Below are positions 1 to 6,913 of a DNA stretch of 12,231 nt, piece after piece. The notes below the pieces were generated by a model that was given only the letters and a program-made list of their open reading frames with translations, made no database searches and was not told the origin of the DNA. Source of the stretch: CAZYSK01 sp964649415 (GTDB lineage Bacteria > Chloroflexota > Anaerolineae > B4-G1); NCBI GenBank assembly GCA_964649415.1, contig CAZYSK010000133.1:1-12231 (forward strand), read 5' to 3'. Each line of letters begins with the position of its first letter. Within the stretch, counting starts at the first letter, position 1. The position numbers were made by a program, and so were the translations under genes.

Positions 1-260
1 TTCGTAGTGAGGGCGGATGCAGACATCCGTCCGCAGGTCCGCCGGAGTGCCGTCCCGCGCGCGTCAGAGCGAGCAGGGATGCTCGCGGTCCGAGACCGGT
101 TCGTAGTGAGGCCCGGATGTCTGCATCCGCCAGGTCCGCCGGAGGGCCGTCGGACGTTACTCCGCGGACTCCGTAGCTCACTACGAACGCTGATCGCTCC
201 CCGCTCGTAGTAAGGGCGGATGCAGACATCCGTCCGCCGGTCCGCCGGAGTGCCGTCAGG
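1..260. repeat. Cluster of three GTAG-headed REP-like repeats
   Basis: Three copies of a unit of about 54 bp lie at 1-54, 100-153 and 204-257. Each has a CGTAGT head, then a hairpin (CGGATG, 4-nt loop, CATCCG at 14-29, 114-129 and 217-232), then a GGTCCGCCGGAG block and GCCGTC. The loop is CAGA in copies 1 and 3 and its reverse complement TCTG in copy 2. An inverted end, CTCACTACGAA, lies at 177-187. GTAG followed by a GC-rich hairpin is the usual REP layout. I see no gene in 1-347; the 67-codon frame at 7-210 is simply the repeats translated. Confidence 0.75.
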
Positions 261-282
261 AGGGAATAAGGAGATGGGGCGA

Positions 283-342
283 CAGGTTCGTGGTGGGTGA
301 TTTATCGCCACAAGAGGCGCTGAAGCGCCCACTACGAACCTG
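283..342. terminator. REP-like inverted repeat 3' of the acyltransferase gene
   Basis: The outer arms at 283-297 and 328-342 pair over 15 bp with one mismatch. The inner GAGGCGCTGAAGCGCCCACTAC segment is the same as in the hairpin at 8098-8144. It begins 6 bases beyond the minus-strand stop at 348-350, so it could end or stabilise the acyltransferase transcript. There is no U-tract, so a classical intrinsic terminator is not shown. Family membership is clearer than function. Confidence 0.5.
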
Positions 343-347
343 CGCCC

Positions 348-1472
348 CTACGTGCGGGCGACTGCCCTAGGTCGAGGCTCGCCCCGTGAGCAGGTCTTCA
401 TCCCGAACAGGAAGCGCGTGATGCCGGTCCGCTTCACGACCAGCTCATACACCAGCACCACCATGGGGATGGTCAGGGCATTGATGGCCAGGTACTTCAG
501 CGCTACGCCCGTGTCCCAGCGCGTGACCACGTAGCCCACGGCCGTGTTGATCAGGAAGTGCAGCATGTAGAACGGGTAGGCCGCCTCGCTGGCGTAGCGC
601 AGCAGCCTACCACTGGCGTTCAAGTAGCGGCGACCCAGTCCGAAGATCACGACCAGCCAGCACCAGCGGCTCAGGTAGTACACCAGGTGAAGCAGGACCC
701 TGTTGGCCAGTATGTACAGGCACGCCGTGGCGATCACGCCGACGACCAGGGCGCTCACCACGTGCCTGTCCATGGCATCCTGAAACCGCTCGTCTGCCGC
801 GAGAACGAAGCCGTACACAAACAGGGTGAGGTGCAAGAGCGGCGCCTTCCCACCGATGTCCAGCAACACAACCGCAAGCGCGAGCGGCAGCGCCGGCAGG
901 AAGATCATCCCGGGCTTCTGCAAGAAGGTCGCCAGCCTGGCCACCAGGCGCCTGCCCGGCGCCCGCTTCAGCGCCAGGAAGAGCGGCAGCGCGGCCGCGG
1001 AGAAGACGAACAGGAAGATGACGAACCAGAAGTGCGCGGGCGTGAACGTGCCCGCGTTGCCCGACAGGTCCTCGAAATCGATCTGGAAGAAGCGGGGGTA
1101 GAACTGCCAGAACGAGCCGAAGCGCGGTTCGTCCAGGAACTGCATGTAGACCATGGGCGGGACCAGCACCGTGATGCCAAACAAGGTCGGGACGAGGAGG
1201 CGCTTGACGCGCTCCGCCAGGTACTGCCCGCCCGTGCGCTTCTCCAACGCGAACCACGTGCTCGCCCCGGCGATCATGAACAGCAGGGGCATGTGCCACT
1301 GATGCACGAAGTACGCAAGCTGGATCAGGATCTCGCTCTCCACCTGGTCCTTGACGTATACGATGTCGCCCGGCCTGAGGCTGAAGATCAGAGCCGAGTG
1401 AAAGGGCACCAGAAGCAGCACCGCCAGCACCCGCAGCCAGTCCAGGTCGTGACGTCTTATCGATTTGCCCAT
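348..1472 (-). CDS. Membrane acyltransferase, acyltransferase family 3
   Basis: A 374-residue integral membrane protein of the acyltransferase 3 family (OpgC/OafA-like O-acyltransferases), which transfer acyl groups to sugars or other envelope components. Visible evidence: the N-terminal family signature with HDLDWLR at residues 8-14 and the conserved PFH histidine at H25 in the first membrane segment; about ten hydrophobic segments; full length for the family. The ATG at 1472 follows AGGAGG at 1475-1480 with only 2 bases between, which is tight but the only SD nearby. The gene lies 75 bp after the ABC permease gene on the same strand, separated by a 12-bp-stem hairpin, so it may be its own unit or a read-through partner. 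The acceptor substrate cannot be told from sequence. Confidence 0.88.
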   Translation of the reverse strand: MGKSIRRHDLDWLRVLAVLLLVPFHSALIFSLRPGDIVYVKDQVESEILIQLAYFVHQWHMPLLFMIAGASTWFALEKRTGGQYLAERVKRLLVPTLFGITVLVPPMVYMQFLDEPRFGSFWQFYPRFFQIDFEDLSGNAGTFTPAHFWFVIFLFVFSAAALPLFLALKRAPGRRLVARLATFLQKPGMIFLPALPLALAVVLLDIGGKAPLLHLTLFVYGFVLAADERFQDAMDRHVVSALVVGVIATACLYILANRVLLHLVYYLSRWCWLVVIFGLGRRYLNASGRLLRYASEAAYPFYMLHFLINTAVGYVVTRWDTGVALKYLAINALTIPMVVLVYELVVKRTGITRFLFGMKTCSRGEPRPRAVART

Positions 1473-1493
1473 GTCCTCCTCCGGTCAATCCTC

Positions 1494-1525
1494 GAAACCA
1501 GGTTTCTTCCTCAAAACCTGGTTTC
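1494..1525. terminator. 12-bp perfect hairpin between permease and acyltransferase
   Basis: GAAACCAGGTTT (1494-1505) and AAACCTGGTTTC (1514-1525) form a perfect 12-bp stem with an 8-nt loop, in the 75-bp gap beyond the permease stop at 1548. A partial third copy (GGTTTCC) lies near 1535. The place suits termination or mRNA 3'-end stabilisation of the ABC operon. No U-run follows on the minus strand. The AAACCAGGTTT motif looks like a dispersed repeat of its own and lacks the GTAG head of the REPs here. Confidence 0.5.
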
Positions 1526-1547
1526 TGGCGCACGGTTTCCAGATCCC

Positions 1548-3920
1548 TCACTCGTACGCCAGCGCCTCCCGTACGCTGACGCGTGTCGCCTGCAGCGCGG
1601 GCCACAGGCTGGCCAGCGCCGACAACACGGCCACGATCAACAGCCACAGGATCACCCCGCCGGCCGAGTACTCGAAGTCGAGGGGCACGCGCAACACCGC
1701 CTCGCCGATCACGTCGCTGAACAGCCGCGCGCCCGGCAGGCTGAGCGGCAGCGCCAGCAGCCAGGACAACACGCCGACGAACACGCCCTCCACGACGAAC
1801 ACGGCGGCGACGGCCCGCGACGTGGCACCGATGGCGCGCATCACGCCGATCTCCCGCGCCCGCTCGACCACGTTGATGGACATCGTGCTCATCAGCCCAA
1901 TGCTGCCCACCACCGCCGTCAGGATGGCCATCGCCAGCAGGAGGTAGATCAGCACGCTGAACGCGGAGTGGCTCTCCTCCCACTGCTTGCCGGCGCTCCA
2001 GGTGTCCGTCATCTCGATGTGCTCGGCAGCGAGCGCCTCCGTCAGCGCCGCGATCAGGCGCTCCTGGGACGCGACGTCGTGCGCCTCGGAGCGCACCTTG
2101 ACCGCCGTCCCCCGGCCAAAGGTGGCCGTCTCCCGCCCCAGGGCGTCACGCGGCACGTAGAGGACGGTGGACAGCGTGTTGAGGCTCATGTAGGAGCCCG
2201 CCACGGTCCACTCGGATTTCGCTCCGCCGATGTTCAGCGTGATCTCGTCGCCCGGCTGAAGCGCCTCCTCCTCGGCGAACGCGTTGTCCAACAGCACGGC
2301 GTTGGCATCAGCCGCCGCCAGACCGCGGCCGGTGACGATGCGCGGCGCGAACATGGCCGAGTCGCCCGGCACGCCGACCAGGCTGACCGGATGCTCCTCG
2401 CCGCTTCGCAGCGCCAGCGTCGCCTGCTGCCCGTCCCACACCTCCGCCCGGGTGACGCCCGGCACGCCCTCGGCGATCTCGATCAGGCGCGATATGCGAT
2501 GCGGGCGGTCGAGCGCCACCGACACGTCTCCTTCGAGCTCGAATATGATCTTGAAGGTGTTGTCGAGGGAGTCCCCGGTGCTCATGACCACCGTGAACAC
2601 CGCGCCGCTCAAGGTGAGCGTCGCCAGCGTCAACACGACGCGCGTCTTGCGCCGGAACGCGTTGCGCAGGCTGAGCGCCAGCATCCGGGGGAGGCGGCGG
2701 ACGTGCCCGATCAGGCGATCGAGCCAGCCGCGCCCGAACCCGGTCCCGATGCCGTGGGTGCTGATGGCCTGGCGCACCGTCGTGCGCGCGCCGCCGAGCA
2801 CCGGCACCAGCGCCGCCAGCAGCGGCACGGCCACGCCGATCGCGACCTGGAGCGCCACCGCCGCCGGCTCGAACTGGAAGGTGGCGACCTCAACGTTGAA
2901 CATGTCCAGCAGCCACACGCTCGCCAGGTGGGCGCCGATCACGCCCAGCGGCACGGCCAGCATCAGGGCCAGGCCGCCGTAGATCAGCGCCGTCGCCAGG
3001 TACACGTCCACCACCCGCACGATAGTCGCGCCGAAGGCCTTCATCACGCCGATCTGCCACACCTGCCGCGCGATGATGGCGTTCATCGTGTTGATGATCA
3101 AGAACGCGCTCAGACCCAGCGACAGGGCACCCATCACCGCCAGGACGATCATCACCGTGTCCACCATGTCCTGCATCCAGTGCACGTTGGGATCGGTCAC
3201 CTCGTATCCGGCGACGACGAGGCCGATGCGCTCCAGCCGCTCCTCGATCCGCTCGGCTGTCGCCCCGGCAACCTCCTGGCTGAACGCGTCCAGCACCACG
3301 CGCAGTTGGTTGAAGTCCTCTCCCTGCTCGTAGCCCGTCAGCCAGGCCGCGGTCTCCGGCGTGGCGAAGAACGTCACCTCGCCCCCCCACTCGGGGGACA
3401 GGATGTCGTGCGCGTGCACGACGCCCACCACCGGCACCCGGCGCCCGCGCTGCCCGACCTCGACGAGGATGCTCGTGCCGGGCCGCACGTCGAAGTGCCG
3501 GGACGACAGCCGATCCACACCCAGGACGCGCTTGGTGGGCCAGTGGCCGTCCTGCAGGCGCAGCAGGTTCATCCGCTGCGCGTCGTAGTCGTCGCGGGCG
3601 ATGACGCGCGCCTGGCGCCAGTTCCTATCGCCGTCGCGCTTCCACCGGAACCCGGCGACGGTCACGCCCTCGACCGCTGCGACGCCGCGCTCGCGCCGCA
3701 GCGCGTCAACGATCGCCGGGCTGAACGGCCCACCCCAGAAGGTGATGTGCGCCGGTTTCGACTCCCGGTGCGCCTCCGTCAGCCGGGCACGCATCACGCC
3801 GGAGAGCCCGAAGACGAGCCCCAGCGCGAAGACGCCCACGGCCGTGGAGATGACCACGAGAAACGTGCGCGCCCTGTTGCGCGCCAGGTCGCGCCACACC
3901 TTGCGCCAGACGACGCTCAT
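1548..3920 (-). CDS. ABC transporter permease with two FtsX modules
   Basis: A 790-residue permease of the MacB/LolC/FtsX type, the membrane partner of the ATPase just upstream. First module: membrane helix about 18-40, extracytoplasmic MacB-like core about 45-245, then helices about 253-277, 305-332 and 353-376 with the coupling segment QIGVMKAFGAT (289-299). Second module: helix about 427-447, extracytoplasmic part about 450-650, helices about 653-680, 705-730 and 755-775, with ERAREIGVMRAIGAT (686-700). Eight helices in two copies is the usual duplicated layout. The ATG directly abuts the TAG of the ATPase gene (3921-3923), so the two are translationally coupled; a weak SD (GGGTGG) lies in the end of the ATPase gene. 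Such transporters do mechanotransmission, lipoprotein extraction or peptide/antibiotic efflux. The substrate is not evident. Confidence 0.92.
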   Translation of the reverse strand: MSVVWRKVWRDLARNRARTFLVVISTAVGVFALGLVFGLSGVMRARLTEAHRESKPAHITFWGGPFSPAIVDALRRERGVAAVEGVTVAGFRWKRDGDRNWRQARVIARDDYDAQRMNLLRLQDGHWPTKRVLGVDRLSSRHFDVRPGTSILVEVGQRGRRVPVVGVVHAHDILSPEWGGEVTFFATPETAAWLTGYEQGEDFNQLRVVLDAFSQEVAGATAERIEERLERIGLVVAGYEVTDPNVHWMQDMVDTVMIVLAVMGALSLGLSAFLIINTMNAIIARQVWQIGVMKAFGATIVRVVDVYLATALIYGGLALMLAVPLGVIGAHLASVWLLDMFNVEVATFQFEPAAVALQVAIGVAVPLLAALVPVLGGARTTVRQAISTHGIGTGFGRGWLDRLIGHVRRLPRMLALSLRNAFRRKTRVVLTLATLTLSGAVFTVVMSTGDSLDNTFKIIFELEGDVSVALDRPHRISRLIEIAEGVPGVTRAEVWDGQQATLALRSGEEHPVSLVGVPGDSAMFAPRIVTGRGLAAADANAVLLDNAFAEEEALQPGDEITLNIGGAKSEWTVAGSYMSLNTLSTVLYVPRDALGRETATFGRGTAVKVRSEAHDVASQERLIAALTEALAAEHIEMTDTWSAGKQWEESHSAFSVLIYLLLAMAILTAVVGSIGLMSTMSINVVERAREIGVMRAIGATSRAVAAVFVVEGVFVGVLSWLLALPLSLPGARLFSDVIGEAVLRVPLDFEYSAGGVILWLLIVAVLSALASLWPALQATRVSVREALAYE

Positions 3921-4646
3921 CTAGTGCCACCCATTGCTCTCGTCGCGGTGGAGCGTCCCATCGAGCAGATGGAGCACCCGCTGCGTCCGCTTGCTGAGGT
4001 CCTGATCGTGGGTGACGATCATCACCGTCTTGTCCTGGTCCACCAGACCCTCGAACATCTCGAAGACGTCGTTGGCCGTCTTCATGTCCAGGTTGCCCGT
4101 CGGCTCGTCGCCCACGAGCAGTGGCGGGTCGTTGGCCAGCGCCCGCGCGATGGCCGCGCGCTGCTGTTGCCCGCCGCTCAGCTCGCTGGGCAGCTTGTAC
4201 GCCTGGTCGCTGATGCCCACCCGCTCCAGCAGCGCCATCGCCCGCTGCTTGCGCTCGCGCCGTTTGTACGCTTTGCAGAAGTCCATCGGCAGCATCACGT
4301 TCTCCACGATGCTCAGCGTGGGCAGCAGTTGGAAGAACTGGAAGATGACGCCGATGTTCCGCCCCCGCCAGCGCGCCAATTCGTTCTCGCTCAGCTCGTG
4401 GACGGACTCACCGCTCACGTGCACCTCGCCGCTGGTGGGCCGGTCGATGCCGGTGATCATGTTCAGCATCGTGGACTTGCCGGAGCCCGACGGCCCCACC
4501 ACGCTCACGAACTCGCCGGGTCGTACCTGGAGCGAGATGCGCTTGAGCACGCTCATGTCGCCCGCACCCGTCTCGTAGGTCTTGACCACGTCACGCAACT
4601 GGATCAGCGCGTGACCGTTGGAACCTCGTGCCTGTACGCTCTCCAT
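3921..4646 (-). CDS. ABC transporter ATP-binding protein, MacB/LolD type
   Basis: A 241-residue ATPase that powers the adjoining FtsX-type permease. All key motifs are intact: Walker A GPSGSGKST (51-59), Q-loop Q103, signature LSGGQ (156-160), Walker B LLVGDEP (176-182) with catalytic E181, D-loop around D187 and switch H213. The segment GEFVSVVGPSGSGKSTMLN and the length are typical of the MacB/LolD/FtsE group. I start it at the ATG at 4646, because GGGAGG (4651-4656) is 4 bases from it; the ATG at 4649 is too close to that SD. The open frame continues to 4820, but there it reads through three hairpin repeats and is probably not coding. The pair with 1548-3920 is a complete transporter core with no accessory membrane-fusion protein in view. 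Confidence 0.93.
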   Translation of the reverse strand: MESVQARGSNGHALIQLRDVVKTYETGAGDMSVLKRISLQVRPGEFVSVVGPSGSGKSTMLNMITGIDRPTSGEVHVSGESVHELSENELARWRGRNIGVIFQFFQLLPTLSIVENVMLPMDFCKAYKRRERKQRAMALLERVGISDQAYKLPSELSGGQQQRAAIARALANDPPLLVGDEPTGNLDMKTANDVFEMFEGLVDQDKTVMIVTHDQDLSKRTQRVLHLLDGTLHRDESNGWH

Positions 4647-4726
4647 CATACCTCCCGACAGACCCGGCAGGCCAGTAGGCTCGCATCCACCACGTCCACC
4701 TGGCCTGCCAGATCGCTCAAACGGGT

Positions 4727-4816
4727 GGCGCCATTCCCATGGCGCACCATCATGCCTGCGAAGGCGCCATTCCGATGGCGCACCTATCCCTACAAAGGCA
4801 CCATTCCGATGGCGCA
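4727..4816. repeat. Three tandem 20-bp hairpin repeats
   Basis: Near-identical 20-bp units lie at 4727-4746, 4763-4782 and 4797-4816, spaced 36 and 34 bp. Each is a hairpin with GCGCCAT and ATGGCGC arms and a 4-nt loop (TCCC or TCCG); the last has one arm change (GCACCAT). On the minus strand a GTAG stands 10 bases before the middle hairpin, which suggests a REP subfamily. They fill the gap between the DUF2807 gene (stop 4826) and the ABC ATPase start (4646). They could attenuate or insulate expression between the two halves of the locus. Confidence 0.75.
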
Positions 4817-4825
4817 GCATCCGCC

Positions 4826-5707
4826 CTATCCCTCGATCTGCCTGACGTCGCCTGAACCGGTCACCGTCTGCTCTATCCTCGGCGCACCGATGTAGCGGAC
4901 GTCCCCGCTCCCGCTGACGCGGGCCTTCAGACGATCGCTCACACGCACGGTCGCCGAACCGGTGCCCGTGACGTGGACGTCCGTCATCGCGGTCGCCAGA
5001 TCGCGAGCACTGTACACACCAGAGCCGCTGATCCGGACGTCCTGCTCCGCGACCTCGCCACCATCGACGTCCAGATCACCGGAGCCACTCAACTGCACCT
5101 CGATCCGCTCGGCCTGCACGTCCCCCAGGTCCACACCACCGGAACCGCTGATCCTCACCGAGGCCTGCTCGGCCGCCAGGTTCAGCCAGTCCGTTCCCCC
5201 TCCCGTCACGTCCACGCCACCCGATCCGGACACCCTGACTTCGACGTCGTCCTCGGCGAGCAGACCATCCAGTCTCACGTCGCCGGAACCGCTGACCGTC
5301 ACGGACACGTGCTCGCCCTCCATGACCGGCCCCTCCACGTTGCCGCTGCCCGACACCCGCAGCGTGTCCAACTCCGTCACCGTCAGATAGAACCTGATCG
5401 GCCTCGTGGGATACAGGCTCACGCCGGGCCGGGTGCCGAGGTGCAGCACGCCGTCGCTCACGTAGACCTCAAGCTGCGGGATCACGTTGTCCTCGGCCTC
5501 GACGACCAGGCTCTCCGCTTCGCCCAGTTCGATGCTCAGGTCGCCCTGGTTGCCCAGTGCAACGCCGCTGAAGCCCTCGACGTCGAACGCCTTCTCAGCC
5601 ACGCGCCCGGAACCGTGAACCACCGGCCAACTGGACAACGTGCAGGCCATACTGCTGAGTCCCATGATAACCAATACAGGAACGATAATGAATCCTCGCC
5701 TTGTCAT
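4826..5707 (-). CDS. DUF2807 (head GIN) beta-domain probable lipoprotein
   Basis: A 293-residue exported protein. The N-terminus has MTRR, a hydrophobic stretch (6-20) and Cys22 in SSMAC, a loose lipobox, so it is probably a lipoprotein anchored outside the membrane. The body opens with a VAEKAFDVEGFSGVALGN segment (36-53) typical of DUF2807, then shows nine [ST]G[ST]G turns at 119, 139, 160, 187, 207, 227, 247, 265 and 283, spaced about 17-27 residues and often followed by a DV or VDV strand: rungs of a beta-solenoid. DUF2807/DUF4097-type domains are adhesin-like or toastrack sensors in envelope-stress loci; no enzyme site is seen. The ATG at 5707 has AGGAGG with a 6-base spacer, while upstream alternatives have no SD. 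It lies 44 bp after the membrane gene 5752-6489, probably co-transcribed. Confidence 0.85.
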   Translation of the reverse strand: MTRRGFIIVPVLVIMGLSSMACTLSSWPVVHGSGRVAEKAFDVEGFSGVALGNQGDLSIELGEAESLVVEAEDNVIPQLEVYVSDGVLHLGTRPGVSLYPTRPIRFYLTVTELDTLRVSGSGNVEGPVMEGEHVSVTVSGSGDVRLDGLLAEDDVEVRVSGSGGVDVTGGGTDWLNLAAEQASVRISGSGGVDLGDVQAERIEVQLSGSGDLDVDGGEVAEQDVRISGSGVYSARDLATAMTDVHVTGTGSATVRVSDRLKARVSGSGDVRYIGAPRIEQTVTGSGDVRQIEG

Positions 5708-5751
5708 GTCGATCCTCCTCACCATGTCCATCCGATACGCTTTAGCGCGCC

Positions 5752-6489
5752 TCACTCCGTGGCCAGATTGGGCACCGCCGGACGGCGGGTCAGCCCCCAG
5801 ACCAGGACGGCAAATCCAAGCACGATCAGCGTGACGGGGGCCGTCCACCGCCACAGCCATCCCACGCGGAAGAGCGTCGAGAGCGCGACCAGGGCGAGCG
5901 ACTCGATCGCCCCGATCCCGGCCAACGCGCACAGGACGACGCCAGCTGTCGACAGCCCGGGCGAGCGCCGCCCAGGGCGGGAAGACCCCGCCCCTACAAG
6001 ATTGACCGCCAGAAGCGCCAAGCCCACTGACAGGGGCTCAATCGTCCACAGCACCGCCCACACCTGCCACAGCCCCGTAAACGCGCAGAACTGCATCAGC
6101 ACGCCGTTGGCCCCGATGACGATGGCCGGAATGAGCAACCAGACAACCCGCATGTAGACCGCAGCAAACAGGAAGCCCAGCGCCAGCGAGAGTATCTCCA
6201 GCGGCCACAGCCACGCCCACGCGCTCCACATGCGGAAGACGCTGGCAAAGAGCAAGATCGCGCCGGTGTTCAAGACAGGCACCCCAGGGATGAAGAGCGC
6301 GCCCAGACCGGGCTTGCCGCGCACGAGCAGTGGCGGCACCACGAAGAGGAACCCGGCGACGATCACGGCCAAGGGCCAGAGCCGCCATACCCGGAACCCG
6401 AACGCGGGCGCGACCAGGCTGGACACCAACACCGCCATCCCGACGAAGATAAGCACCATGCTTGCCAAGATTGAAAGTGGCTTGTTCAT
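5752..6489 (-). CDS. Polytopic membrane protein, second of a tandem pair
   Basis: A 245-residue membrane protein with about eight hydrophobic segments (about 7-27, 37-55, 68-84, 94-113, 116-135, 143-163, 180-202, 212-233). It is clearly paralogous to 6914-7774: they share LVRGKxGLGxLxIPGVP, WLWPLE, IGANG, FCAxTG and WAVLW blocks. The N-terminal pair of helices with a WRLWPLAVIVAG segment resembles LiaI/LiaF-type membrane domains (inference). Residues 165-172 (VGAGSSRP) are a REP hairpin in frame, absent from the paralogue. The ATG at 6489 has GGAGG with a good spacer. It probably forms an operon with the downstream DUF2807 gene. Function is unknown; a membrane sensor or scaffold is plausible. 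Confidence 0.85.
   Translation of the reverse strand: MNKPLSILASMVLIFVGMAVLVSSLVAPAFGFRVWRLWPLAVIVAGFLFVVPPLLVRGKPGLGALFIPGVPVLNTGAILLFASVFRMWSAWAWLWPLEILSLALGFLFAAVYMRVVWLLIPAIVIGANGVLMQFCAFTGLWQVWAVLWTIEPLSVGLALLAVNLVGAGSSRPGRRSPGLSTAGVVLCALAGIGAIESLALVALSTLFRVGWLWRWTAPVTLIVLGFAVLVWGLTRRPAVPNLATE
5974..5997 (-). repeat. REP hairpin inserted in frame in a membrane-protein gene
   Basis: Read on the minus strand it starts with GTAG (5997-5994), then the stem GGGCGGG, loop GTCTT and CCCGCCC. It spans exactly eight codons, 165-172 of the gene at 5752-6489. Aligned with the paralogue at 6914-7774, the residues on either side match without a gap (N-L then GRRSPGL, against N-V then KQRSKGL), so the 24 bp are a clean insertion in the loop between the sixth and seventh membrane segments. 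Confidence 0.75.
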
Positions 6490-6860
6490 CTTTACCTCCA
6501 AGCTGAGACTTGCTACACTGGACGTACGATACCACACCCTGCCCGGCGTTGCCTATTGGGCAGCTAACGGGTAGCTATCGAATGCATAATAGGGGACGGT
6601 ACGCAAGCCCCAAATCCCAAAATCCAAACCCCAAGGCCAGGGGATGGGGGGACAAGGAGCGGAGGGAATTCGCGTTCAAGCGAGTCGGCGGGGATGAGTG
6701 CGGCGAGGGGAGGAAGAGGGACAGGGGGACAGGGGGACACGGAGACAAGGAGAAAGGGAGCGAGGGACTTCGCGTTCAAGCAACTCGGCGGGCATCGTGT
6801 GGCGACGAGGATTGCGGTGGCGGCGGCCGGCGGAGCGGCAGTGGTGGGCGGGGCCGTGGC
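6490..6860. other. Non-coding spacer between the two paralogues
   Basis: No gene is seen here. It holds the probable promoter region of 5752-6489 (6529-6592, described separately), an A/C-rich string of CAAATCCCAA-like words at 6605-6635, a G-rich purine tract at 6702-6760 with several runs of three or more G separated by ACA, and a 31-bp direct repeat (6662-6692 and 6762-6792, exactly 100 bp apart, three mismatches) with the core TTCGCGTTCAAGC. The small frames through these tracts are low-complexity and unconvincing. Confidence 0.6.
6529..6592 (-). promoter_or_regulatory. Conserved upstream block of gene 5752-6489
   Basis: This block resembles 7953-8014 upstream of the paralogue: both have ATACCACA(C/T)CCTG, a GCCTAT(T/C)GG box, GCTAAC(G/C)GGT and GGCTATCGAA-like boxes in the same order. 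On the minus strand the shared GTGTGGTATCGTAC contains a possible -10 (TATCGT here, TATGCT in the other copy). No clear -35 is seen. Conservation between duplicated genes supports a control region, but position within the promoter is guesswork. Confidence 0.4.
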
Positions 6861-6864
6861 GCGT

Positions 6865-6897
6865 GAACGCGCCCCGGGGGACGCTCGGGGCGCGTTC
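6865..6897. terminator. 11-bp hairpin after the acidic-tail membrane gene
   Basis: GAACGCGCCCC (6865-6875) and GGGGCGCGTTC (6887-6897) pair perfectly around an 11-nt loop; an overlapping GGCGCG-TGAA-CGCGCC hairpin lies at 6858-6873 and would compete with it. It begins 16 bases beyond the stop (6914-6916) of the minus-strand gene. No U-run follows, so it may act as a 3'-end stabiliser or factor-assisted terminator. Confidence 0.5.
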
Positions 6898-6913
6898 GAT
6901 TCGGCGACCGGCC

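Noticed and set aside
7..210. 67-codon plus-strand ORF at the left edge
   Set aside because: It translates the repeat cluster and has no SD or recognisable domain.
4647..4820. N-terminal extension of the ABC ATPase to 4820
   Set aside because: The extra 58 residues are translated hairpin repeats (GAPSEWR-like) and lack homology to ATPases; the ATG at 4646 has the proper SD.
558..4895. A 1445-codon open frame on the plus strand
   Set aside because: It lies antisense to four well-supported genes, is rich in Arg/His/Gln/Pro, shows no domains and no SD, and arises from the GC-rich codon use of the minus-strand genes. The same applies to the long plus frames at 4973-6157 and 8240-9814 and the minus shadow at 607-1983.
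5708..5932. N-terminal extension of the DUF2807 protein to 5932
   Set aside because: It would overlap the end of the membrane gene and hide the signal sequence; the start at 5707 has AGGAGG.
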